A stretch of 64,000 nucleotides of DNA from Nostoc paludosum FACHB-159 (GCF_014698835.1 NZ_JACJTU010000010.1:62001-126000), one strand, 5' to 3'; numbered from the stretch's first letter, positions 8,431 through 17,799 are shown. Notes: generated from the letters alone by a model not told the origin. Numbers and translations: made by a program.

Positions 8431-9138
8431 TTAGAGGCTATCTGGGTCAATATTTAATTCTCGGAGTTTAGCAGCTAATCTTTGCGCCTTTTGCTCCGTT
8501 TGCTGTCGAGCCTCTTCTGCGGCTTGTCGTGCAACTGCTTCCTCTTCATGAGTTAGGAGTGTTTGACCCGTAGCTGGATTGTAAAAACGCAGTTTTCCTC
8601 TCTCCAAGCGCAACTCTAGCCCCAAAACTTGACTGGGTAAGGACACTGTACCATCTGGTAGGGTATTTGTTGTCACTGGGAAATAATTACCTTCGACCAA
8701 GTGTAAACCTTGGAGTTGAGGATTAAGATAATCGCCTGTAGGATCGTACTGAAAATATTCACGTACCCCTAGAAAGGCGTAGATTCCTTTCTTTGCACCT
8801 TGGTCTTTGGTACGGGTGGTTTTTGAGGTAATCTCTAGAACGAAATCTGGGATTTTATCGTTTTCTTCCCAGGTTTTGTAAGAACGTCGGTCATATTTTT
8901 CTACTCCAAACATCACAAATACATCTGGTGCGACAACTGATTCTGGATTACCTTTTTCGTAATAGATAAATAAATTACCAGCGACGTATACATTTGGATG
9001 ATTTTGAAAATAAATATCCAGCACAGTGGTAGCGTATACAAGACACTTGCGCTGTAAATCACCTTCAGCTATTGGCTTGCCATCCTCATCTGGGTATTCA
9101 ATTGGGGTAACAGGGATATACTCAACTGAGGCTGTCAT
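8431..9138 (-). CDS. Uma2-family (DUF820) protein with C-terminal coiled coil
   Basis: Second Uma2/PD-(D/E)XK-fold protein. The core motifs are VVAPDVFVMFGV (candidate metal Asp), DFVLEITSKTT and KKGIYAFLGVREYFQYDP. The C-terminus (about residues 195-235) is a Glu/Ala/Gln-rich amphipathic helix, probably a coiled coil, a common extra in this family. I prefer the ATG at 9138 (235 residues); the frame also opens at a TTG at 9174. No ribosome site decides between them. Cellular function is unknown. Confidence 0.85.
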   Translation of the reverse strand: MTASVEYIPVTPIEYPDEDGKPIAEGDLQRKCLVYATTVLDIYFQNHPNVYVAGNLFIYYEKGNPESVVAPDVFVMFGVEKYDRRSYKTWEENDKIPDFVLEITSKTTRTKDQGAKKGIYAFLGVREYFQYDPTGDYLNPQLQGLHLVEGNYFPVTTNTLPDGTVSLPSQVLGLELRLERGKLRFYNPATGQTLLTHEEEAVARQAAEEARQQTEQKAQRLAAKLRELNIDPDSL

Positions 9139-9262
9139 GGACGGATACCTAAACTCAACTAGGGCTAAAGTCAATAATATCGCTTAAAATCTAGTTGCCA
9201 TGATTAGACTCAAATTTTACTAGCAGTTTAGCCCCAAATTTCCTGGCTTTGTGTCAATAAAG

Positions 9263-9290
9263 TTAAAAAAGACAGGCAAAATGCCTGTCT
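9263..9290 (-). terminator. Rho-independent terminator of the petCA operon
   Basis: Perfect 9-bp stem, AGACAGGCA (9270-9278) and TGCCTGTCT (9282-9290), loop of three A. On the minus strand the stem is followed directly by TTTTTTAAC. It lies 30 bases past the petA stop. Confidence 0.9.
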
Positions 9291-9319
9291 GATAAACAAT
9301 GAATAATTTAGCAAAGAAT

Positions 9320-10321
9320 TTAGAAATTCATCTCAGCAGCTTGGACTCTTTCAACCTGCTTCTTCTTCAGCACTAGCATAACTTGAGCCAGCATTACAAG
9401 AGCGATGAATGCAATTAAACCTTTGACTCTGCCAGCGTCTTGCAGTACGATTTCTGCATCTTTTTGACCGAATCCACCGACGTTGGGGTTATTGGTCAAA
9501 GCATCACCAGACTTAACAGCTTGTCCTTCGGAAACAATCAATTCTGGGCCTGCGGGAACTGTATCAACGACAACATCGCCAGACTCAGGTTGGATGTTAA
9601 CCTGATATTTGACGTTACCGTCTTCATCTTCCTCTTTGGCAATTTTAGTAATTGTGCCAGTAGCGGAAGCATTATAAACGTTGTTGTTGCTCTTTTCGCC
9701 GGTGGGATAAACTTGTCCGCGCCCGCGATTACCACCTACGTGAACTGAATATTTACCAAAGTGGATGTTTTTGTCGGTTGCGGGGTTGGGAGAAAGAACT
9801 GGGAAGACGATTTCTTGGTACTGTTCGCCGGGTAATGGGCCGACGATGACAATATTTTCTTTCTCTTCGCTGTAGGGTTGGAAGTAAGTATCGCCGATTT
9901 CTTCTTTAAGCTCCTCGGAAATGCGGTCTTCGGGAGCAATCTTAAAGCCTTCGGGTAGCATTAGCACAGCACCGACGTTTAAGCCAGTTTTAGAACCATC
10001 GGCACCAACTTGCTGAACGCTGGTATCGTAGGGAATCTTCACTACAGCTTTGAACACAGTGTCAGGTAGCACCGATTGGGGAACTTCCACTTCTGTCGGC
10101 TTGGCTGCTAGGTGACAGTTCGCACAAACAATCCGCCCGGTTGGTTCGCGGGGGGTTTCAGGATAGGTTTGCTGTGCCCAAAATGGATAGGCAGCAGCAG
10201 ATTGGGGAAGGGCGAGATCGCTAGTGAAGTAGAATGTCACAGTGGCGATCGCTATGAGCAATGTTTTTACAATTGCTCTAGCACTGCGAGTTAACCTCGC
10301 TGTTACAGAAGCATTTCTCAT
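9320..10321 (-). CDS. petA: Cytochrome f, apocytochrome precursor
   Basis: Haem-binding subunit of the thylakoid cytochrome b6f complex, passing electrons from the Rieske protein to plastocyanin or cytochrome c6. A 333-residue precursor: signal peptide to about residue 44 ending in AAAYPFWAQ (mature Tyr1 supplies an axial haem ligand), haem motif CANCH soon after, a large lumenal domain, and a C-terminal membrane anchor ([18 protein letters not shown]) before KKKQ. I chose the ATG at 10321; a start at 10351 would lie inside a tandem repeat and add ten atypical residues. Transcribed after petC with about 105 bases between them, the usual cyanobacterial petCA operon. Confidence 0.97.
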   Translation of the reverse strand: MRNASVTARLTRSARAIVKTLLIAIATVTFYFTSDLALPQSAAAYPFWAQQTYPETPREPTGRIVCANCHLAAKPTEVEVPQSVLPDTVFKAVVKIPYDTSVQQVGADGSKTGLNVGAVLMLPEGFKIAPEDRISEELKEEIGDTYFQPYSEEKENIVIVGPLPGEQYQEIVFPVLSPNPATDKNIHFGKYSVHVGGNRGRGQVYPTGEKSNNNVYNASATGTITKIAKEEDEDGNVKYQVNIQPESGDVVVDTVPAGPELIVSEGQAVKSGDALTNNPNVGGFGQKDAEIVLQDAGRVKGLIAFIALVMLAQVMLVLKKKQVERVQAAEMNF

Positions 10322-10342
10322 CTCTATAAGGACAATGATTGA

Positions 10343-10390
10343 ATTAGTCATTAGTCATTAGTCATTAGTCATTAGTCATTGGTCATTAGT
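10343..10390. repeat. Tandem heptamer repeat (ATTAGTC) between petC and petA
   Basis: About six copies of ATTAGTC, one with a substitution (ATTGGTC), fill half of the petC-petA spacer. Short tandem heptamers of this kind are a hallmark of heterocyst-forming cyanobacterial genomes. Copy number is probably variable between strains. Confidence 0.9.
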
Positions 10391-10426
10391 TAAAGGACAA
10401 AAGACAAATGGCTAAGGACAAAATTA

Positions 10427-10966
10427 TTAAGTCCACCAAGGTGCATCGCCGGTGCGGAAGTCGGTTTCAGTCCAAGGACTTAAGACAATTTTGTCGTCTG
10501 TTGTGCTGGCGTGGGCTAAAGCCAAAGACAGTGGTGCTGGGCCTCGAACAACTTTACCAGTTGAATCATACTGAGAACCGTGGCAAGGACACTTAAATTT
10601 GTTCTCAGCAACGTTCCAAGGGACAACACAACCTAAGTGGGTGCAGATAGCATTAATGCCATAATCTTTGATGGCTTCTTTGTTTTCTACCACAATATAG
10701 GTGGGGTCACCCTTGAGTCCTTGAACTAAAGTGCGATCGCCTGCGTTACGGTTTTCGAGAAATTTGGCGAGACTGACATCGTTACCCAACTCGTCTTTTG
10801 CTGTGGTTCCACCACCAGCACCACCGCTAGCTGGTGGAATAAAGTACTTGACAACGGGATACAATGCACCCAGAGCTACTCCAGTGACAGTCCCAAAAGT
10901 GAGCAGATTCATGAACTGACGACGCCCCATATCTGGCACGTCTGCTGATTCCGAAAATTGAGCCAT
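10427..10966 (-). CDS. petC: Cytochrome b6f Rieske iron-sulfur subunit
   Basis: 179-residue Rieske protein. It accepts electrons from plastoquinol through a 2Fe-2S cluster and passes them to cytochrome f. The ligands are visible in CTHLGC and CPCHGSQYD (about residues 108-130), and the membrane anchor is near residues 17-40 ([21 protein letters not shown]) after a Met-Arg-Arg motif suited to Tat export; tatC is also in the window. The flexible GGAGGG-type hinge follows the anchor. ATG at 10966. First gene of petCA. Confidence 0.97.
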   Translation of the reverse strand: MAQFSESADVPDMGRRQFMNLLTFGTVTGVALGALYPVVKYFIPPASGGAGGGTTAKDELGNDVSLAKFLENRNAGDRTLVQGLKGDPTYIVVENKEAIKDYGINAICTHLGCVVPWNVAENKFKCPCHGSQYDSTGKVVRGPAPLSLALAHASTTDDKIVLSPWTETDFRTGDAPWWT

Positions 10967-11195
10967 AATCTACGCGCTCTTTGTGTATTTTGTTAAGCAT
11001 TTTGACAGGAGTACTTGTACTTGAGCAACTCTTGTCTAAGTCGAAATGCTAACGCTTACGACGATGCCATACTTCTCGGTTCCAAGATATGTTTAGCATC
11101 TTTTCTGTTAGCATTACATTTCTTTATATCCTTATCATACTGGAGTTACGGAACTTAACATCATAACTAAATGTAAAATCTGATTGAGAAAAGCT

Positions 11196-11504
11196 ATGAC
11201 AGGACAGGAATTACGTCAACTGCTGATTGAGAAGTGGGGATACTCTTACGATGTCCAGTTTCGGCGGGCACAGGGCAAGATATTTTTACAAGTTATGTGG
11301 AAATATCTGGAGCAAGCTTCTTTTCCCTTAACTGAGGCAGAGTACCAAGAGCATCTTGATAGCATCGCTAATTATCTTCATGCTTTGGGTGGAACGGCAC
11401 AAGTGCAAACGTTTATCACCCAAACACGCGATCGCCCCCGACTCGGCAAAGCTGTTAGTATTCCTCTAGATTTGGGCGAACGCGCTTCTGAATGGATTTT
11501 ATGA
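11196..11504 (+). CDS. DUF3067 family protein
   Basis: 102-residue conserved protein of cyanobacteria and plastids. It begins MTGQELRQLLIEKWG, has an FLQVMWKYLEQ helix and ends in PLDLGERASEWIL. The ATG at 11196 matches the family start; the frame itself opens four codons earlier at TTG. Divergent from petC with 229 bases between, which may hold both promoters. No catalytic motif is apparent; function is not established to my knowledge. Confidence 0.8.
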   Translation: MTGQELRQLLIEKWGYSYDVQFRRAQGKIFLQVMWKYLEQASFPLTEAEYQEHLDSIANYLHALGGTAQVQTFITQTRDRPRLGKAVSIPLDLGERASEWIL

Positions 11505-11549
11505 GTTTTTTACTTAATTATTTAGTACTTTATAATACTTATTTGATTG

Positions 11550-11577
11550 GCGATCGCAGTTGTCTCTTGCTTACCAA
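11550..11577. repeat. Left copy of the 28-bp direct repeat flanking the DUF433/DUF5615 pair
   Basis: The sequence begins GCGATCGCAGTTGTCTCT and continues to TTACCA. It matches 12321-12348 at 27 of 28 positions in the same orientation. It includes a HIP1 octamer. Confidence 0.85.
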
Positions 11578-11671
11578 CAGAGTAGCTGCAATGATTGGTA
11601 TCTCAAAGATACATAGGGATTTATACAGATAAAATACAATGGTAGAAAATAACTTTTAGCCAAAAAACATT

Positions 11672-11989
11672 ATGTTGATTCCTGTTATCAAAGAACACAT
11701 CGAAATTACTCCTGATGTGTGTGGAGGAAAACCCAGGATTGCCGGACACCGCATTAGAGTTCAGGATATTGTCATCTGGCACGAACAAATGGGAATGTCA
11801 CCCGATGAAATTCTTTATCATTATCCAAGTATTAGCTTAGCTGATATTTATGCAGCCTTAGCATATTATCACGATCATCGAGAAGAAATTCGTCAACAAA
11901 TTGCTGCTGATGAAGAATTTGCTCGTCAGCTACAAGAGCAAAATCCATCATTATTGGCAGAAAAATTAAAGCGTCGCTTGCATGGCTAA
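11672..11989 (+). CDS. DUF433 domain protein (antitoxin-like)
   Basis: 105-residue DUF433 (VapB-type helix-turn-helix) protein. Such proteins are commonly the partner of DUF5615/PIN-like toxins. Motifs: ITPDVCGGKPRIAGHRIRVQDIV (about 12-34) and GMSPDEILYHYPSISLADIYAALAYY (about 40-66), the characteristic DUF433 segments that fold as a winged or homeodomain-like HTH. A charged C-terminal helix (about 67-105) probably wraps the partner. The stop overlaps the next gene's start by 8 bases, implying translational coupling. Likely autorepressor and toxin neutraliser, by family inference. Confidence 0.85.
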   Translation: MLIPVIKEHIEITPDVCGGKPRIAGHRIRVQDIVIWHEQMGMSPDEILYHYPSISLADIYAALAYYHDHREEIRQQIAADEEFARQLQEQNPSLLAEKLKRRLHG

Positions 11990-12269
11990 GATTAAATTTC
12001 ATTTAGATGAAAATATAACTCTTGCGATAGCTAATGGATTGCGAAGACGTGGTATTGATGTCACCACTACTCCAGAGCAAGGAATGATAGGACAATCCGA
12101 TGAACAACAATTAGAATTTGCCATTTCTCAAAATAGAGTTATTTTTACCCAAGATACGGATTTTTTGAGGCTACATCATACAGGATTTTTTCATCCAGGT
12201 ATTGTTTACTGTTCACAAAAAAGTAAATCTATTGGAGAAAGTTTGCAGGGGTTAATATTAGTTTGGTAA
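11982..12269 (+). CDS. DUF5615 PIN-like toxin, C-terminally truncated
   Basis: 95-residue PIN-like (DUF5615) putative ribonuclease toxin. The acidic residues expected of the fold are visible: FHLDENI (about 6-12), RGIDVTTTPEQG, and VIFTQDTDFLRL (about 53-64). Reading stops at TAA 12267-12269 after GLILVW. The same frame then continues as VIDAEEMHNRLEYL to a second TAA at 12312-12314, which resembles the normal C-terminus of this family (Trp/Tyr-Glu-Val...). A single change such as GAA to TAA would explain it. Activity may be reduced or lost; the antitoxin gene is intact. Confidence 0.8.
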   Translation: MAKIKFHLDENITLAIANGLRRRGIDVTTTPEQGMIGQSDEQQLEFAISQNRVIFTQDTDFLRLHHTGFFHPGIVYCSQKSKSIGESLQGLILVW

Positions 12270-12320
12270 GTAATAGATGCTGAAGAAATGCACAATCGTT
12301 TAGAGTATTTATAAAAGCAA

Positions 12321-12348
12321 GCGATCGCAGTTGTCTCTAGCTTACCAA
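12321..12348. repeat. Right copy of the 28-bp direct repeat
   Basis: Begins GCGATCGCAGTTGTCTCT; differs from 11550-11577 at one position (A for T). Its last bases overlap the stop region of the minus-strand AAA-WD40 pseudogene, whose coding sequence ends at 12342. Confidence 0.85.
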
Positions 12349-14334
12349 GAGATTGAGATCCTCTCTCCAGTCGGTAATTCAGCTATTTTTTCTCCTTGGA
12401 GGTTCCAAACCTGAACTTGAAAGTTATTTGTATCAAGGCTAACAACAACAGCCAACTTTTTACCATCGGGGCTAAACTTGATTTGATAATTAGAATCCCA
12501 ATTGTTAGATGCAATATTGCCAGTTGGAAATGTAATTACTTGCTTTGTTTGAACGTTCACTAGCCATACTTTGTCACGTCCAATAAAGGTTAATAGCTTA
12601 CTATCAGGACTAAATTTAACATCTTGAATTTGAATATCAGCAGATTCAGTCAAAAATGTAGCTACTTGCTGTCCTTGGAGATTCCAAAGTCCTACTTTTT
12701 TAGAGCCAACAATAACCAACATTTGACCATCGGGACTAAATCCATAATTTTGAACATCACCAGTTGGCAATGTAGCTACTTGCTGTCCTTGAAGATTCCA
12801 AAGCCCTACTTGTTCAGAGCCAACAATAACTAACATCTGACCATCGGGACTAAATTTCATATCTTTAATAGAGTTATCAATAACTGAAAATTCAGCTATC
12901 TTTTGTCCTTGATGATTCCATAGTTGTACTTTGCTTTTATATTCTTCAAAATTAGCCAATAAATTACCGTCAGGACTAAATCTAAAATTATCAAAATTCT
13001 CAGTAACAGAACGAGTTGAAAATTCAGCTATTTGTTGTCCTTGAAAGTTCCATAAGCGCACTTCAGCGTCATTTCTAGTAGCTAACAGTTTACCATCGTC
13101 GGTAAATCTGAAATCGTTACTATAGGTGGGAAGTAAAGCTATCCGTTTTCCTTGAAGATTCCACAGACTTACTCCATCCTTCTCAGCTATAACTAACAGC
13201 TTGTTATTAGGACTAAACCTAAAGTTAGATGTTTTAGCTGCAATAGAAGTAATCTGTTGTCCTTGAAAATTCCATAATTTTATTATATTGTCATGTTCTC
13301 TAGTAGCTATCAGCTTACCATCAGAGCTAAAACGAACCATTTGAAAACTTGAAATGTTGGACTTAATGTAATTTTTTTCTTGTATTCGATCAAGAACTGT
13401 TTGCAAAGACAGAGTGGGGGTAGTGGTAGGGTACTCCTCAAAAGAAAGATTGTCACTAACAATGTCTTTTAATTCTTGTGCTGCTCGCATCGTAGAAACT
13501 AATGTATCTAACTGCGAAAATTTAAACTGTTGTTCAACGTTCTTTCCCTCTCGTTCTAGTCTGGTGACAATTTGATTTTCTTTTAAATCTTTTTGGGCTT
13601 TTTGCAGGGTTGTACTTGCCCAAATTACTACTGCTAATTGACAATACAGCTTGGGGATTGTTAACTTTTCCTGCCAAACCTTGGGCTAATGGTTGTACTT
13701 CTTTTAGTTTAAAACCATCGAGGGCGATCGCTCTACCAATATTAAAGGGTGTACGGCTTTTATCTTGAATCAAATCGGAGGGAGTTGCTACTCCTAATAA
13801 GGCAAAAGTAAGACGATAATATTCGGGGCGATCGACTCGCTTATTATAACAAGCTCGAATCAGGGCAAAAAAATCATCAATGGGAAAATTTAAACTGAGA
13901 ACCGTATCAATTTCATCCACAAAAATGACAATATTTTTATCAACATAATGTAACAACACATCCTGAATAAATTCACTCAATCGCTGTACAGGTGAAATTA
14001 ATTCATGTTTTTTCCACCAACTCCGCCAGTTAAATTTTTCTGATAGATTGAAACTACTTACCAAACTAGCAATAACACCTGCATACCACTTTTCTAGCGT
14101 TACACTTTGAATACCAATCTCTGTCAAATCAATAAAAGCGCAAGCAATATCATCTGCAATTAATTGTTGCATTGTTTGGACTCGCAAACTCGACTTACCC
14201 ATCTGGCGCGAGTTCAAAACATAACAAAAGTCACCTGCTTTTAAAGCATTATATAAATCTTGATCTGCCTTTCGTGTCACATAGCTAGGTGCATTTACAG
14301 GAAGACTTCCGCCTACTTGATATTTATATTCCAT
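12342..14334 (-). pseudogene. AAA-like (AAA_35) / WD40-type protein, broken by internal deletion and frameshift
   Basis: Two frames are remnants of one gene. 14334-13534 encodes an AAA-like ATPase domain starting [12 protein letters not shown], with [12 protein letters not shown] as P-loop and [12 protein letters not shown] as Walker B. After about residue 230 (GKVNNPQAV) it runs out of frame. In a second frame, from about 13640 down to 12342, sequence resumes as [15 protein letters not shown] (transmembrane start) and an open stretch into at least eight beta-propeller repeats of the form FSPDGQMLVIVGS..VGLWNLQGQQ. The end of the ATPase domain and the linker to the membrane helix, probably 100 residues or more, are missing at the junction near 13645-13660. 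Last gene of a minus-strand cluster with the 14427 and 14983 genes. Confidence 0.85.
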
Positions 14335-14426
14335 TTTGAAACTTTCAATTATAGTATTAGTGATAATTGGAAGATGACATGACAGATATGAGTTTGAATT
14401 TCCTGATTAACAATCATAGATTTTAC

Positions 14427-14900
14427 TCACACTTCGCTATCAGATTCCTTGCTAACTATTTCTCGGAATTCATCTAATGTCATCTCAACAAAATGATTAG
14501 ATTGGAAACTCAGATATCTTTTGAGGTGAAATGAATTATTGCTGTAAGTAGCCCTTACTAATCGCGCCTTTAAATTTGGTTCTTCTTTCTTTAAGCCTTG
14601 TATTAATATATGAATTGCCTGATCTACAGCAGCCTTTTTTTCTGACTCAGGTATATTTGAGTTACGATATGATTCGCAAAGTTCTGCCAAAAGTTGACGA
14701 ACTAGCTGAAGTTCGTCTAATTCAGGAATAGCAATAGCTCCTGCTGCACCGCTTGGTGATTTAGGTTTTGGTTGAAGAACTACAAATTCCATGTCTGGCT
14801 CGTCTGGCTTTGTTCGTCTAGAGATTAAGTAAGACAAGCCTATATTTATTATTAGGTTACTCAAGGCAGTATGTAATAAAATTAAGTGAATAGAGTTCAT
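14427..14900 (-). CDS. Hypothetical membrane-anchored protein beside AAA ATPases
   Basis: 157 residues with an N-terminal hydrophobic segment (about 4-26) followed by RRTKPDEP, so a short anchor with a cytoplasmic body is likely. The body is mostly helical (DELQLVRQLLAELCESYRN; KKAAVDQAIHILIQGL) and ends acidic (KESDSEV). No family recognised. It lies between the HTH-AAA gene (82 bases upstream) and the AAA-WD40 pseudogene (92 bases downstream) on the same strand, so it may be a membrane partner of these ATPases; that is inference. No strong ribosome site precedes the ATG. Confidence 0.6.
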   Translation of the reverse strand: MNSIHLILLHTALSNLIINIGLSYLISRRTKPDEPDMEFVVLQPKPKSPSGAAGAIAIPELDELQLVRQLLAELCESYRNSNIPESEKKAAVDQAIHILIQGLKKEEPNLKARLVRATYSNNSFHLKRYLSFQSNHFVEMTLDEFREIVSKESDSEV

Positions 14901-14982
14901 ATATCAGTCCAGTTGAGATATTTAAAATATTGGTGCTTTAGGTATGATTGGCAGTTTGTTATAAGAAGAAAAATATTTGGAT

Positions 14983-16278
14983 TTACTCATAGCTAAAATA
15001 ACGCCGATATAAATCACATCTGGGTTGCACTTTTACACCTGTAAATTTCACTAGTCCCATAGCATATAATTTATAAAGTTGAAAACGCTCCAATTGCACT
15101 GACTCTGAAGTAGAGTTAATTAATGCTTTGAATGATTCAAATAATTCCACGTCTTCTTGTAAATTGATTAATAATCGCTTGAGATGATGGCTATAAATTC
15201 CCTCGTCAGTTGCGGCTGTTGCTAAAAAATCTTCTAATGTTAAATTCTGACGCTTAATATAATACATTGCAAGTCGCACTAAATAAGGATGCCCACCTAC
15301 CATTGCCATCAGTTTTTCAACTTGATTTTGCTGCCAATTTAATTGATGACGCGATGCTAAATCTTGCACTTCTGCTTGAGTAAATTCTGGCAAATTTATC
15401 GGCATTCCCACATTGAATGGAGATTTATTTGCATCTAACTGAATATAAACTTCGGTAGAATGCACTACTACCAATCGGAGTTTTTGCCAAATATTAGGAT
15501 TTTTTGATTTCTCATGCCAAAGTCGCAAAAGTCCAAAAAAATCTTGAGCAATTTCTGGATAATGGAACAGGCGATCGCTCTCATCTAATCCTAAAACCAA
15601 AGGACAGTTTATCTGAGGTAGTAAATACTCTTCAAAATAAGATGTACAATTATAATTGCTACTCAAAAGCTCTAAATCCCAGTATTCATTTACCCGATCC
15701 TCTAGTTGTAATTCTCGACTAACCATTTGACAAAACCCACGTAAAAAGTTATCTAAACTGGTTAGCATGGCTTTATCTGCTAATCTCAAATTCAACTGCA
15801 CTGTACGATAATCATGTTGTGCCGCATGAGCCATAATTCTAGTCAGTAGTGATGTTTTGCCCATCAGCTTTGGTGCTTTAATCAGAATCAAAGTACCGGG
15901 ATAAAAAATCTCTTGATAACAATCAGATTCAATAGTCGAACGTTCTATATAAAAAATAGAATTTACAGGTATTTGGCCTTCTGGGAATTCTAGGGTTAAT
16001 TGCACTCCTGTTAATAAATTAGGGTTAACTAAGTCGGGACGGAAATGAGCAAATAGTTCAATCAATTCCTGACGATAAGAAAAATGCTCTCCCTCCTGAT
16101 TTTTGAACTCAAATTCTCGGCAGATCTTGGCTATATGTCGCCTAACAGTTGATGAATCGCTGAGACTTAGGCTTTGGGCGATCGCTTCATCTGTCTTCCC
16201 AGCTAAAAATGACTTTAAAACCATCCTTTGTGTTTTTGTAATCTTTTCAAAGGCAGCATCAAACTCTTCTTTTTTCAT
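14983..16278 (-). CDS. HTH domain - AAA-like (AAA_35) ATPase
   Basis: 431-residue protein. Residues about 12-60 form a LuxR-type helix-turn-helix (TKTQRMVLKSFLAGKTDEAIAQSL... SSTVRRHI). An AAA_35-type ATPase follows: P-loop IKAPKLMGKTSLLTRI (about 129-144), Walker B PLVLGLDESDRLF (about 225-237), a sensor-like VVVHSTEVYI, and a helical/winged segment (PEFTQAEVQDLASRHQL, GGHPYLVRLAMYYI). The same ATPase type as the broken gene at 13534-14334. No effector domain is attached, so the output may be transcriptional or through the 157-residue neighbour. ATPases of this class with HTH domains are frequent in Nostoc; the role is not established. Confidence 0.8.
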   Translation of the reverse strand: MKKEEFDAAFEKITKTQRMVLKSFLAGKTDEAIAQSLSLSDSSTVRRHIAKICREFEFKNQEGEHFSYRQELIELFAHFRPDLVNPNLLTGVQLTLEFPEGQIPVNSIFYIERSTIESDCYQEIFYPGTLILIKAPKLMGKTSLLTRIMAHAAQHDYRTVQLNLRLADKAMLTSLDNFLRGFCQMVSRELQLEDRVNEYWDLELLSSNYNCTSYFEEYLLPQINCPLVLGLDESDRLFHYPEIAQDFFGLLRLWHEKSKNPNIWQKLRLVVVHSTEVYIQLDANKSPFNVGMPINLPEFTQAEVQDLASRHQLNWQQNQVEKLMAMVGGHPYLVRLAMYYIKRQNLTLEDFLATAATDEGIYSHHLKRLLINLQEDVELFESFKALINSTSESVQLERFQLYKLYAMGLVKFTGVKVQPRCDLYRRYFSYE

Positions 16279-16625
16279 GGCACTAATCCTAGCTAAGATT
16301 TAAGCGATCGCTCTATTTGTGAGTTTTTTTGCACAAAAAGCTTAGCTCAACTGTTTTCGTGAGCGATTTGACACAAAAATATACAGCAGAATTCAGAATA
16401 GGCTACGCCCCGCTGCGCTAACAGGAGTCAGAATTAGAATAGTCTGTGTGACTAGCTAGCAGACCTAGATAGTGTATTTCACTTGAAATATGCTGTATTT
16501 ATACAAATTACATGTAAATGTGCATTAACTTCAATTCCAGGTCACAAAGCATTATATTTATGCACAAATTTATCGACTTGGAATTACATTTTGTTAATAT
16601 AAAAAAGTTTATGATCTAAAATATG
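16279..16625. other. Intergenic region with a repeat fragment
   Basis: 347 bases, AT-rich, no gene seen. It holds HIP1 sites near 16303 and a GGCTACGCCCCGCTGCGCTAAC motif near 16401-16422, which looks like an interspersed repeat fragment. The promoter of the HTH-AAA gene must be in its left part. Confidence 0.5.
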
Positions 16626-16961
16626 CTACGAAATTCTCTTGCCGAGGGGTACATCTCTATCTGGCTGAATTAACACAACTTCCCCATCATCTAGAACTAC
16701 TCCCAAAACTAAAACTTCGGAGATGAAATCGGCAATTTGACGGGGTGAAAAGTTAGTTACGGCTAATATTAATCTACCGATTAATTCAGTTGGTTGATAA
16801 AGTTTTGTAATTTGGGCACTAGATTTTTTGATGCCCAAATCGCCAAAATCTATCCACAATTTATAAGCTGGCTTTTTAGCTTTAGGAAATTCTTCAATTT
16901 TGATGATTTTACCAACATTAATTTCTACTTTGTCAAAATCTTCAAAACTAACTTGTGCCAT
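16626..16961 (-). CDS. CsaA-like tRNA-binding domain protein
   Basis: 111-residue stand-alone EMAP/tRNA-binding OB fold. It begins with FEDFDKVEINVGKIIKIEEFP and has KLWIDFGDLGIKKSSAQI and VLVLGVVLDDGEVVLIQPD, the CsaA signature segments. CsaA proteins are dimeric and have been described as export-linked chaperones and tRNA binders. It is transcribed in the same direction as tatC and only 43 bases downstream of it, so the two may share a transcript, which fits a protein-export context. Full family length. Confidence 0.88.
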   Translation of the reverse strand: MAQVSFEDFDKVEINVGKIIKIEEFPKAKKPAYKLWIDFGDLGIKKSSAQITKLYQPTELIGRLILAVTNFSPRQIADFISEVLVLGVVLDDGEVVLIQPDRDVPLGKRIS

Positions 16962-17004
16962 CGCTGAGTTAAGATTTTAATTTTTTATTGGGTAGAGCGA
17001 ATCG

Positions 17005-17799
17005 CTATTTTCCTGTCAGCTTTACTAAACCAATGCCCCCAAAGTAAAGTCCCAGGACTGCACCAGCTAGAAGGCTTTGGGTGAGGGGGTCAGTAGAAGG
17101 TGTGAGAACGGCTCCTAAAACAACTGCTCCCATAATCACGTAACGCCAACCTGAAACCATCTTCTCGGAGGAGACAATATTCAAGTTACCGAGTAATAGT
17201 TGAATGATGGGAATTTGAAATGCTAAACCAGTGCTGAATAAAAGTAGCAGCACAAATTCAAAATATTTATCAATTGACCAAAGTTGTTCGACTACATCTG
17301 CTCCATAGCTGATGAAGAATTTCAAAGCTGCGGGAATCAGAAGTAAATAAGCAAATACTAAACCTGCTGCAAATAAAACACTCGACCCTAAAACCACAGG
17401 CCCTAGTAAGCGGCGTTCGCGGCGAGTCAGTCCAGGAAGCACAAACTGGATAATTTGGTAAAGAATGAAAGGACTAGAAAGTACCACACCAGTGTAAGCT
17501 GCGACTTTGAGGGAGACAAAGAAATATTCTCCAGGTGCAAGTTGAAGAAATTTGACTCCTTGTGCTGGAACCTCAAGTAGTTGGACAATGGGCTTAACGG
17601 CAAAGAAACAACCGATAATACCTATTGCTACAGCAATCAGCGAATAAAAAATTCGCAGTCGTAATTCTTCTAGGTGGTCGAAAAGTGACATTTCGACTTC
17701 ACCCGGCAACTCATCTAAAGGATCTGTTTCGGAGTTGCCATCTGCTTCTGTATTTATATCAGGAACGGTTACAGTATCTACGTCTTGTGAAGGCGTCAT
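17005..17799 (-). CDS. tatC: Sec-independent protein translocase subunit TatC
   Basis: 264-residue six-helix membrane protein that recognises twin-arginine signal peptides in the Tat pathway. After a hydrophilic acidic N-terminus (about 1-33) comes the conserved [18 protein letters not shown] (about 37-54), then helices including the [22 protein letters not shown] segment and the [11 protein letters not shown] motif. The likely clients in this window include the Rieske protein PetC. The start used is ATG 17799; the acidic extension is typical of cyanobacterial TatC. Confidence 0.95.
   Translation of the reverse strand: MTPSQDVDTVTVPDINTEADGNSETDPLDELPGEVEMSLFDHLEELRLRIFYSLIAVAIGIIGCFFAVKPIVQLLEVPAQGVKFLQLAPGEYFFVSLKVAAYTGVVLSSPFILYQIIQFVLPGLTRRERRLLGPVVLGSSVLFAAGLVFAYLLLIPAALKFFISYGADVVEQLWSIDKYFEFVLLLLFSTGLAFQIPIIQLLLGNLNIVSSEKMVSGWRYVIMGAVVLGAVLTPSTDPLTQSLLAGAVLGLYFGGIGLVKLTGK

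Noticed and set aside
10343..10390. Regular repeats that might suggest CRISPR (here and at 17839, 18449, 30580, 32327, 39901)
   Set aside because: Units are only seven bases, contiguous and without unique spacers, and no cas genes are present. They are short tandem heptamer repeats.
10408..10596. 62-residue plus frame opposite petC
   Set aside because: Antisense to the conserved Rieske coding region, with no independent support.
12624..12833. 69-residue plus-strand frame inside the broken AAA-WD40 gene
   Set aside because: It is an internally duplicated shadow of the propeller repeats.
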